A stretch of 64,000 nt of DNA, from positions 29,964 through 93,963 of the forward strand of contig JAFWYM010000027.1 in assembly GCA_017517705.1 (NCBI GenBank), given 5' to 3'. Every line of letters begins with the position of its first letter. The first letter of the stretch is position 1. The position numbers and the translations under genes are program-made. This document shows positions 7,916 to 14,413 of this stretch, in pieces. The notes beneath the pieces are model-generated. The model saw only the letters and a list, made by a program, of their open reading frames with translations. It did not search any database and was not told the origin of the DNA. The stretch comes from Alistipes sp. Lineage in GTDB: Bacteria > Bacteroidota > Bacteroidia > Bacteroidales > Rikenellaceae.

Positions 7916-8966
7916 ATAGTAAGAATATAAGGCTTACATTGACATTCTCTTTAACGCTACGCTGTATGGGTATTGTGGTTATATCCATAGCGTAGCGTTT
8001 AGCCAATAATACCATCGTCGCATCGTTGCGCCTCAAAAGGTCTGAGTAGTGTCGATACGCAACAGCCATTATGCCACTCAACGGCTTCTCTCTCTCTCTC
8101 GTCTGCCTGCGGTACTCGTTGGGTGTGATGCCCGTCATACGCTTAAATAGGCGTGTGAGGTGGTGGGCGTACTTAAAGCCGAGGTCAAGGGCTATCTGGT
8201 TTATTGTTAGGTTGCTACGCGATAGTTGAGACTTAATCTCGTTAAGGATAAATTGTTGGATGTACTCCTTGGCCGAGCATCCTGCCTGCTTGCGTACAAG
8301 GTCGCCCAAGTAGTTTGGCGATATGCCAAGTTCGTGGGCACACTCCGCTACAGAGGGCAGCTCTCGAATCTCTATGGCTTGTGATATGCGGTAGTTGAGG
8401 AGTGTGTTCAGACGTGGCACAACATTCTTATTCGACGTGATATTAAGCGAGGGCTGTCGCTCGGCATAACGCATACATATACTCAATAATACGGCGATGC
8501 CGGCAACAAGAATACGTCGAGAGTAGCGGTCTGCATCGTTGCGCAGTTCCTCTTTTATACTTAATATACAATTGTTTAATGTCGCAATCTGGCTCTCTGT
8601 GACATAAAGTGGCTGATAGAATTTATTATCGAAGAAGGAATACTCCGACATACGTTGTGCAAGGAGTGTATCCTCCAACAAGTCGGGGTGAAAGATAAGT
8701 ATCCACCCTCCGATTTGCAGTGATTCGTAATAGTAATTGTGGGTTATATGCCCCGGGGCGTAGAACTTCACGTGCCCCGATGTGCATACCACGGCATATA
8801 GGTTTAGCTTAGCCTCGGCTATATTGACCCTTCTGACCATTGATAGGTCGACAATGCTGACCATGTGGTTGGCTGTCTCGATGCCAAAATAGGTGTTGCA
8901 TTGCTCTATGGTGTCGATGTTGTTGTATTGTCTACGCTCTTTCATTGCCTCATCAAAATGTGACAT
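7854..8966 (-). CDS. AraC-family transcriptional regulator with extended C-terminus
   Basis: A 370-residue regulator starting at the ATG 8964-8966 (MSHFDEAM); a GTG nine bases upstream is less likely. The N-terminal 150 residues look like a cupin-type ligand or dimer domain (FYAPGHITHNYYYE, GWILIFHPDLL). The paired helix-turn-helix domain lies at about residues 205-290: SVAECAHELGISPNYLGDLVRK and LTINQIALDLGFKYAHHLTRLFKRMTGITPNEYR. Ordinary AraC proteins end here; this frame continues about 75 residues with no recognisable domain, and its last codons are antisense to the Cys-rich Feo gene. The extension may be real or the result of a lost stop. Targets are unknown. Confidence 0.85.
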   Translation of the reverse strand: MSHFDEAMKERRQYNNIDTIEQCNTYFGIETANHMVSIVDLSMVRRVNIAEAKLNLYAVVCTSGHVKFYAPGHITHNYYYESLQIGGWILIFHPDLLEDTLLAQRMSEYSFFDNKFYQPLYVTESQIATLNNCILSIKEELRNDADRYSRRILVAGIAVLLSICMRYAERQPSLNITSNKNVVPRLNTLLNYRISQAIEIRELPSVAECAHELGISPNYLGDLVRKQAGCSAKEYIQQFILNEIKSQLSRSNLTINQIALDLGFKYAHHLTRLFKRMTGITPNEYRRQTREREKPLSGIMAVAYRHYSDLLRRNDATMVLLAKRYAMDITTIPIQRSVKENVNVSLIFLLSTFGGGNPYHTHHMSLWGRR

Positions 8967-9054
8967 AATTACCACGCTCTTACGATATTATAGCCCATAT
9001 TGAATCTATAAGCGCGAATATCGGTAAAAATGGTTATAAATTCGGTAATTTGTC

Positions 9055-9087
9055 TATTGTCAGTATGTTGCCTAATATCTACTTTTG
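9055..9087 (+). promoter_or_regulatory. Promoter of the candidate small RNA
   Basis: TATTG at 9055-9059 as -33 box and TACTTTTG at 9080-9087 as -7 box, 20 bases apart, pointing away from the araC gene and predicting a start near 9094. Confidence 0.65.
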
Positions 9088-9093
9088 CAACTG

Positions 9094-9194
9094 AATTACT
9101 GCCGGTGCGTATTGTTCGGTCGATTGGTTGATGAGGCTTTCATTTGGGTAATTGTCGATCGAACTTAGGGGGAACGCACCGGCTTTTCTTTTTT
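9094..9194 (+). ncRNA. Candidate ~100-nt structured small RNA
   Basis: The RNA would be closed by a perfect 9-bp helix GCCGGTGCG (9101-9109) with CGCACCGGC (9175-9183), followed at once by TTTTCTTTTTT, a terminator tract. Inside, GTTCGGTCGAT (9114-9124) pairs with GTCGATCGAAC (9154-9164) over 11 bp with two G-T pairs, leaving a 29-base loop and an asymmetric purine-rich internal loop (TTAGGGGGAA). A matching promoter lies just upstream and there is no open frame. It lacks the GGAA/AGCAG core of SRP RNA and any tmRNA-like tag, and no riboswitch class is recognised. It occupies the gap between araC and the thioesterase gene. Confidence 0.6.
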
Positions 9195-9200
9195 ATAACA

Positions 9201-9572
9201 CTACAATTTAGATAGGAACTTCTCGCGGTTTACGACGTAACGCACGTGTTCGCCCGAGCCTATGAGCACATCGCCATCGTAGGCCTCGATCTTAAACGAT
9301 AGTTTACGTCCGTCTACCTCTACAAGCTCTGCTATGGCGCTTATCGTAGCGCCTATCTTTGAGGGCTTCAGGTGCGATGTAGATATCATCGAGCCCACTG
9401 TCGTGTCGCCCTCGTCGAGGTGGAGTGCCACGGCGAGCATCGCCGCATTCTCCATGAGTGCTATCATAGCAGGTGTAGCCAGCACGGCCATATCGCCCGA
9501 GCCTATGAACTCGGCAGTATTACCATCCGTGACACGCATCACGCTCTGGTGTTTTAATCCCTTTTCCAACAT
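9201..9572 (-). CDS. Hotdog-fold thioesterase family protein (FlK-like)
   Basis: A 123-residue single-domain hotdog protein, the size of the fluoroacetyl-CoA thioesterase (FlK-like) group. Visible landmarks are VLATPAMIALMENAAM (helix with the usual acidic catalytic position), GDTTVGSMISTSHLKPSKIG (the Thr/Ser and His area) and the closing strand GSGEHVRYVVNREKF. The family hydrolyses small acyl-CoA esters; the substrate here cannot be read from sequence. It is a single-gene transcript with its own promoter and the small RNA locus behind it. Confidence 0.85.
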   Translation of the reverse strand: MLEKGLKHQSVMRVTDGNTAEFIGSGDMAVLATPAMIALMENAAMLAVALHLDEGDTTVGSMISTSHLKPSKIGATISAIAELVEVDGRKLSFKIEAYDGDVLIGSGEHVRYVVNREKFLSKL

Positions 9573-9639
9573 ATATTTTTTGTCTATTCTATAAATTAGT
9601 AAATATCTTTTTTGTTGTCCACTAAGAACTTTTTCTTCA

Positions 9640-9669
9640 CAAAGTTAACAATAATTCTCAATAATACAA
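9640..9669 (-). promoter_or_regulatory. Promoter of the thioesterase gene
   Basis: On the minus strand the -7 box TAACTTTG is at 9647-9640 and the -33 TTG at 9669-9667, 19 bases apart. The leader is about 60 bases. Confidence 0.7.
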
Positions 9670-9723
9670 CGTATCTATATATGAAATAGTTGTCATTTGC
9701 GTAGATTTTATCAATCTTTATCG

Positions 9724-9731
9724 TATCTTTG
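9724..9731 (+). promoter_or_regulatory. -7 box four bases before a start codon
   Basis: TATCTTTG at 9724-9731 is followed by only four bases before the ATG at 9736, so the transcript should be leaderless or nearly so. A TTTG lies further up at 9696-9699, with 24 bases between, longer than usual. Confidence 0.65.
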
Positions 9732-9735
9732 TGTT

Positions 9736-10329
9736 ATGAAAGCGCGCAACCTGATACTCCTGCTCTTGTGCCTCGTAGTGCTCGACTGTGGAACCCTCCG
9801 AGCACAGCACTACCAGCGCGTGAGAGGTGTGCGCACAGCATATTGGAGTGTGGATAGTAGGGGAGACTCGGTGCTATATGTTACGCTTGTGCCGGTGAAC
9901 GTCTACCACCGCATGCGCGACCTTAAGAAGTATGAGCGCATGGTGCGTGCCGTGAAGAAGGTATATCCGTTGGCTGTGGAGGCGTCGAAGCGTATGGAGA
10001 ACCTCGACCAGGAGCTCGCCAAGTACGAGAAGCGTGGCGACCGTAAGGCCTATACCAAGGCTATCGAGGAGGCGCTTAAGCAGGAGATAGCGCCGATGCT
10101 ATGGAAGATGACGCGCTATGAGGGTAAGATACTTCTGAAGCTTATCGATCGCGAGACCAACTATACCGCCTTTGGCATCATCAAGGAGTTCCGCTCGGGC
10201 TTCACTGCAGGTTTCTATCAGGCTATAGCCAAGCTCTTTGGCAACGACCTTAAGTTGGAGTACGACCCCGACGGTGAGGATGCGATGCTCGAAGAGATTG
10301 TAATCTACCATAAGGCGGGATTACTGTGA
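9736..10329 (+). CDS. DUF4294 family exported protein
   Basis: A 197-residue protein. The start is set at the ATG 9736-9738 because the upstream TTG lies inside the promoter. A signal peptide (NLILLLLCLVVLDCGTLRAQ) is followed by a basic helical region (KKYERMVRAVKKVYPLAVEASKR, LDQELAKYEKRGDRKAYTK) and GKILLKLIDRETNYTAFGIIKEFRSGFTAGFYQ, typical of the DUF4294 family seen almost only in Bacteroidota. Its function is unknown; the export signal places it in the periplasm. The gene stands just upstream of dnaG with a separate promoter between them. Confidence 0.8.
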   Translation: MKARNLILLLLCLVVLDCGTLRAQHYQRVRGVRTAYWSVDSRGDSVLYVTLVPVNVYHRMRDLKKYERMVRAVKKVYPLAVEASKRMENLDQELAKYEKRGDRKAYTKAIEEALKQEIAPMLWKMTRYEGKILLKLIDRETNYTAFGIIKEFRSGFTAGFYQAIAKLFGNDLKLEYDPDGEDAMLEEIVIYHKAGLL

Positions 10330-10369
10330 AATATTATGGCTTATAAAGTATCAATGTAGCAATAAAGCG

Positions 10370-10399
10370 TTGCTCATACGCAAATCTTTTGTATCTTTG
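10370..10399 (+). promoter_or_regulatory. Promoter of dnaG
   Basis: TTG at 10370-10372 and TATCTTTG at 10392-10399, 19 bases apart. The ATG follows four bases later (10404), the same spacing as at 9724, again predicting a leaderless message. Confidence 0.7.
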
Positions 10400-10403
10400 T
10401 GGG

Positions 10404-12401
10404 ATGATTGATCGCGATACCATAGACCGAATATACGCAGCCGTCAATATCGTAGATATTGTTGGAGATTACGTCACACTCAAACGCAAGGGTGTGAACT
10501 ACGAGGCGTGCTGTCCCTTCCACAACGAGAAGACCCCCTCGTTCAAGGTATCTCCCGCACGTGGCATATACAAGTGCTTCGGTTGTGGTAAGAGTGGCAA
10601 TGCCATCAACTTCGTCATGGAGACCGAGAGTGCAACCTATCCCGAGGCTCTGCGCATCGTGGCCAAGCGCTACGGCATAGAGGTCAAGGAGGAGGCTATG
10701 ACCGACGAGGATATTGCGCGCAACAACAACCGCGAGAGTATGTTTGCGCTCAATGCGTGGGCTGCGGAGTACTTCCAGCGTTATATGTTCTCGGAGGATG
10801 AGGGTCGCAGCGTGGGTCTCGCGTACTTCTCGTCGTTGCGCGGCTTTAGCGATGCTACGATAAAGAAATTTGGCCTCGGCTTCTGCCCCTCGTCGGGTGT
10901 ACGTTTCTTGGAGGACTGTCGCGCTGCGGGGTATAAGGATGAGTACCTTGTCTCTACGGGCCTTGCCTTTCAGCGCGAGAGCGATGGCAAGTTGCGCGAT
11001 AGGTTTTATGACCGTGTGATGTTCCCGATACACAATGTTTCGGGTCGTGTTGTAGGCTTTGGTGGCCGCACGTTGCGCACGGATAAGAAGGTCGCGAAGT
11101 ACCAGAACTCGCCCGAGAGCGAGATATATAACAAGCGTCGCGAGTTGTACGGACTCTTCTTCGCAAAGAGGGCAATACAGCAGGAGGACTATGCCATCAT
11201 GGTCGAGGGCTATGCCGATGTTATCTCTATGCATCAGGCGGGTGTCGAGAATGTCGTGGCGTCGTCGGGCACGTCGCTCACGGAGGAGCAGGTGCGCCTC
11301 TTGAGCCGTTTCACGCGCAATATGACCCTTATGTTCGATGGTGATGCTGCGGGTGTTAAGGCGGCACTCCGAGGTGTAGATATCGTTCTGAAGGAGGATA
11401 TGAACGTGCGCATCGTTCTTCTCCCCGAGGAGCACGACCCCGACACGTTTGCACGTGAGCATAGCTCTGAGGAGCTACGCCAGTATATTACAGACAATGC
11501 TCAGGACTTCCTCGCCTTCAAGGCGCGATTGTTGCTGGGCGAGGCGACGAACGACCCTTTGCGACGCTCAGAGGCTATTGCCGATATGGTGCAGTCTATC
11601 GCCGTTATCCCCGACCAGATAAAACGCTCGGAGTATGTGCGCTACTGTGCCGAGATTATGAATGTCGACCAGCAGGTGCTGGCTGTGGCTGTGGCGCGTA
11701 AGCTCGATGGTGTGCGTGGTAATAACGAGGCGCAGGACTTCCTTCTACGCCAGCAACGTCGCGAGTATCAGACGGCTACGCCCGAGTCGCTATATGTTGC
11801 GCCTCCCAAGGAGCACCCCAGCGAGCCCGTGCGCATTACCGTGGGTACGACCATCGACACGTTAGAGCGCGAGTTGGCTAAGTATCTGCTGAAATATGGG
11901 CACTTGGATTTCGTTGTTGTGGAGGATAAGGATGAGTATACGTTCAATGTCGCGCGTTATATCTTCGACGAGCTGGATGCCGACGGCTTGCAACTACGCG
12001 AGGGGGTATATCGCAATATTGTCGAGCTCTATCGCACGGAGTGGGAGAGCCGTGGCGATGGCGTCGAGGTGCCCACACACCCCTTTGTCAACCATGCCGA
12101 CCACGCGGTGTCGAGTGTGAGCATCGACCTCCTCACCTCGGATGATAGCTACGTGATAAGTAAGATATGGGAGCAGAAGGATGTGCATATCGAGAGTGTT
12201 GAGGAGCAGCTATCCGAGGGTGTGCCAAAGGTTGTCATCCTCTTTAAGTGGCGTATGCTCGAGGGGCGCATGGCGGAGCTTAAGAAGCTTATCGACGTTG
12301 GCGATGATGAAGATGAGGCCTTTGCCGCCAACCTTGCACTATATACCAAGTATCAGGCGGCACGTGTGGCTATTGCCAAGACCGTGGGACGACTGATATA
12401 G
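10404..12401 (+). CDS. dnaG: DNA primase DnaG
   Basis: A 665-residue primase that lays RNA primers at the replication fork. The start is the ATG at 10404 (MIDRDTIDRI); a TTG 15 bases upstream lies in the promoter. The CHC2 zinc finger uses Cys37, His40, Cys58 and Cys61 (CCPFHNEKTPSF and KCFGCGKSG). The RNAP-like core contains YFSSLRGFSDATIKKFGLGF and GRVVGFGGRTL; the Toprim domain contains MVEGYADVISMHQAG and the acidic DGDAAG motif near residue 315. The last ~200 residues are the poorly conserved helicase-binding part. Length is within the usual range. Confidence 0.96.
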   Translation: MIDRDTIDRIYAAVNIVDIVGDYVTLKRKGVNYEACCPFHNEKTPSFKVSPARGIYKCFGCGKSGNAINFVMETESATYPEALRIVAKRYGIEVKEEAMTDEDIARNNNRESMFALNAWAAEYFQRYMFSEDEGRSVGLAYFSSLRGFSDATIKKFGLGFCPSSGVRFLEDCRAAGYKDEYLVSTGLAFQRESDGKLRDRFYDRVMFPIHNVSGRVVGFGGRTLRTDKKVAKYQNSPESEIYNKRRELYGLFFAKRAIQQEDYAIMVEGYADVISMHQAGVENVVASSGTSLTEEQVRLLSRFTRNMTLMFDGDAAGVKAALRGVDIVLKEDMNVRIVLLPEEHDPDTFAREHSSEELRQYITDNAQDFLAFKARLLLGEATNDPLRRSEAIADMVQSIAVIPDQIKRSEYVRYCAEIMNVDQQVLAVAVARKLDGVRGNNEAQDFLLRQQRREYQTATPESLYVAPPKEHPSEPVRITVGTTIDTLERELAKYLLKYGHLDFVVVEDKDEYTFNVARYIFDELDADGLQLREGVYRNIVELYRTEWESRGDGVEVPTHPFVNHADHAVSSVSIDLLTSDDSYVISKIWEQKDVHIESVEEQLSEGVPKVVILFKWRMLEGRMAELKKLIDVGDDEDEAFAANLALYTKYQAARVAIAKTVGRLI

Positions 12402-12411
12402 CGGATAAAAA

Positions 12412-12533
12412 GGGTGGGCCCCGGAGTGTCGACGTATCACTACGCCAACGGTGTGCAAACAGAAAATAAACTTAAAAGATGTGTAAAACATATCAAAGAT
12501 AAAAGAATTAGTTACCTTTATCCGGGTCCACCC
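12412..12533. other. Long-range inverted repeat between dnaG and smpB, possible structured RNA
   Basis: GGGTGGGCCCCGG (12412-12424) pairs with CCGGGTCCACCC (12522-12533) over about 12 bp with one bulge and one G-T pair, enclosing 97 AT-rich bases. On the minus strand the closing helix is followed at once by TTTTT (12411-12407), like the end of a small RNA; on the plus strand it lies just after the dnaG stop and its right arm is in the smpB leader, next to a second hairpin CCACC/GGTGG (12528-12546). No good promoter is visible for a minus-strand transcript, so the orientation is open. Confidence 0.4.
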
Positions 12534-12590
12534 ACTGTGATGGTGGCAAAACCTGTGCCGAAAGGGACAATGATGAAATAAGAGTAGATA

Positions 12591-13055
12591 ATGGCAGACT
12601 ACAAAAATATAAATATACGTAATAAGCGTGCGACGTTCGACTACGAGATATTGGAGGAGTACATCGCGGGTGTTGTCCTTGTAGGCACGGAGATTAAGTC
12701 CATACGCTTGGGTAAGGCTTCGCTCGTCGACTCGTACTGCTATTTCGAGCGCAACGAGTTATGGATACGTAATGTAAATATTGCCGAGTACACGTGGGGT
12801 ACGTGCAACAACCATGTCCCTAAGCGCGACCGTAAGCTGCTGCTCAATCGCAAGGAGCTTAACAAGCTGCAACGAGCACTTCAGGATAGGGGCCTCACGG
12901 TTGTGGGCCTGCGCCTCTTTCTCACCGAGCGAGGCCTTGCAAAGATTGCTGTGGGCTTGGCACGCGGACGTAAGTCGTTCGACAAGCGCGAGTATATCAA
13001 GGAGAACGATGCCAAGCGCGAGATGGACAAGGCGATGAAGAATAATAGACGATAG
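12591..13055 (+). CDS. smpB: SsrA-binding protein SmpB
   Basis: A 154-residue partner of tmRNA in rescue of stalled ribosomes. Conserved parts are [32 protein letters not shown], the LVDSYC stretch, [17 protein letters not shown] and the basic C-terminal tail ([18 protein letters not shown]). Length is typical. tsaB starts three bases after its stop codon, so the two are cotranscribed. The leader contains hairpins, and a TACCTTTA box at 12513-12520 (one mismatch to consensus) may be its promoter. Confidence 0.97.
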   Translation: MADYKNINIRNKRATFDYEILEEYIAGVVLVGTEIKSIRLGKASLVDSYCYFERNELWIRNVNIAEYTWGTCNNHVPKRDRKLLLNRKELNKLQRALQDRGLTVVGLRLFLTERGLAKIAVGLARGRKSFDKREYIKENDAKREMDKAMKNNRR

Positions 13056-13057
13056 AT

Positions 13058-13768
13058 ATGGCACTTATACTTTCAATTGAGACCGGCACGGACGTATGCT
13101 CCGTAGCTTTGGCTAACGATGGTGAGCTTATGGCTCTTAGGGAGAGTGACGAGGGTCGCGACCATGCTAAGAAGGTTGCGCTCTTCGTCGACGAGCTCCT
13201 TCGCGAGACGGGTGTGCAGCCCGACGATCTCGATGCTATAGCCGTAGGCAAGGGCCCCGGCTCATATACAGGCCTGCGCATCGGCGTATCCTTTGCTAAG
13301 GGTATGTGCTATGCCCTGAATATACCGCTCATTGCCGTGGGGTCGCTCGATGCCCTCACGGAGGTTGCACGCGAGGACTACGATGCCGGCATCCTCGATA
13401 TCGAGGAGGATGAGTGGGCTGTGGCACGCCTCTGCCCCATGGTCGATGCCCGACGTATGGAGGTCTACGCCCAAGTCTTCGATAACGAGGGTAATCCCCT
13501 CTCGGATGTGTCGGCCGAGGTTATTACCGAGGAGAGCTTCGGCACGTGGCGTAAGGATGGCAAGCTCGTTATCTTTGGCAATGGCTCGTCGAAGTGTGTT
13601 ACAACCCTCCCCGATGCTATACATGTCGCTGTTGCGCCCTCGGCACGTGGCATCGTGCGCATTGCCGAGGAGGCATTCAACGCAGATAGATTTGAGGATA
13701 TAGCCTACTTCGAGCCCTTCTACCTTAAGGAGTTTTTGGTTATTCCTTCTAAGAAGAAGCTACTGTAA
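13058..13768 (+). CDS. tsaB: tRNA threonylcarbamoyladenosine biosynthesis protein TsaB
   Basis: A 236-residue ASKHA-fold protein that dimerises with TsaD to make the t6A37 base of ANN-decoding tRNAs. It starts MALILSIETGTDVCSVAL and contains HAKKVALFVDELL, DAIAVGKGPGSYTGLRIGVSFAKGM (the most conserved TsaB stretch) and CPMVDARRMEVYAQVFD. It ends with SKKKLL. It lies three bases after smpB and ends in a terminator. mtaB at 44.9 kb later modifies the same t6A base. Confidence 0.95.
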   Translation: MALILSIETGTDVCSVALANDGELMALRESDEGRDHAKKVALFVDELLRETGVQPDDLDAIAVGKGPGSYTGLRIGVSFAKGMCYALNIPLIAVGSLDALTEVAREDYDAGILDIEEDEWAVARLCPMVDARRMEVYAQVFDNEGNPLSDVSAEVITEESFGTWRKDGKLVIFGNGSSKCVTTLPDAIHVAVAPSARGIVRIAEEAFNADRFEDIAYFEPFYLKEFLVIPSKKKLL

Positions 13769-13908
13769 TTTCTTGTGATAAGCCGCAATCAGCGACATAT
13801 CCCTAAAAGTAGACTACCGCGGGCTGTACTATTTGTACTATCCCGTGGTAGTCTCTTTTGTGATGCGCCACATCTCACAACTTCTAACAAGAAATTTCTT
13901 GTGATAAG
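13767..13908 (+). repeat. Two copies of a 16-base direct repeat after tsaB
   Basis: AATTTCTTGTGATAAG occurs at 13767-13782, overlapping the tsaB stop codon, and again at 13893-13908. They flank the first terminator hairpin, which suggests a past duplication of the gene end; a related ACAAGAAATT occurs near 14010. Confidence 0.55.
13811..13859 (+). terminator. Intrinsic terminator of smpB-tsaB
   Basis: A 13-bp stem AGACTACCGCGGG (13811-13823) with CCCGTGGTAGTCT (13842-13854), an 18-base loop, then CTTTT. Confidence 0.85.
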
Positions 13909-13930
13909 GGGTCGATTGTGGCCCCTAACA

Positions 13931-14003
13931 AAAAATCCCGACAATGGGACGTACCTCCAAGTACTACCCATCGTCGGGATTTTTGCCGAGTGTAACACTC
14001 GGC
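13931..14003. terminator. Second, bidirectional hairpin pair after tsaB
   Basis: AAAAATCCCGACAATGGG (13931-13948) pairs with CCCATCGTCGGGATTTTT (13967-13984) with one mismatch, with A- and T-tracts on both sides so that it can act in either direction. GCCGAGTG/CACTCGGC (13985-14003) follows directly. Confidence 0.75.
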
Positions 14004-14075
14004 ACCCTTCTGACAAGAAATTGGAGCTTGCAACTCAGTATGTTGTGTTTTGTGGGGATGACTAAAAAGTAAATT

Positions 14076-14283
14076 CGTCATGCCGAGGCGGGGCATCTGT
14101 GACGGTGAGGAGTGTTGGTTGCTACCATGCCCCAACGTGGGCATCTACCGCTGAAAATACCTCGTTGCGGAGTGCTATGGTACGTATCAGCGTAGACCCC
14201 AAACAAAGGTAGATCGCCACAGAATTGCATAGAGCGTAGTTGCGTATCAGTGTAGCCGTCGGATGCAATTCTTCGCGATGACG
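14076..14283 (-). repeat. MITE-like interspersed element, copy 2 (inverted)
   Basis: The reverse complement of this segment matches 3598-3806 from end to end with scattered substitutions. Both copies share the CGTCAT/ATGACG ends, the AATTGCAT/ATGCAATT pair and the block CACGTTGGGGCATGGTAGCA. It accounts for the middle of the 645-base gap between tsaB and the BspA-like gene. Confidence 0.75.
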
Positions 14284-14349
14284 CGGGTATATAAAAGTAT
14301 ACCCGCAAAAACGGAGAGGGCTGTCGGGCGGGGAGGTAGCGGGTGGCAC

Positions 14350-14377
14350 AAAAAAGAGGCTGCGCAAATACGCAGCC
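14350..14377 (-). terminator. Terminator of the BspA-like lipoprotein gene
   Basis: On the minus strand GGCTGCG (14377-14371) pairs with CGCAGCC (14364-14358), followed by TCTTTTTT. It lies 37 bases past the stop codon at 14414. Confidence 0.8.
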
Positions 14378-14413
14378 CCAATTACTCACTACTCATTACT
14401 CATTGAGCATAGC

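Noticed and set aside
9101-9194. The small RNA as SRP RNA or a riboswitch
   Set aside because: It lacks the conserved SRP core (GGAA tetraloop and AGCAG side), and there is no gene downstream on the same strand within 500 bases for a riboswitch to control.
12591-14000. Whether tmRNA (ssrA) lies near smpB
   Set aside because: No alanine-tRNA-like ends or tag frame were found in the flanking spacers.
14078-14389. Minus-strand frame of 103 codons after tsaB
   Set aside because: It lies wholly in the MITE-like element and a terminator, with no conserved counterpart in copy 1.
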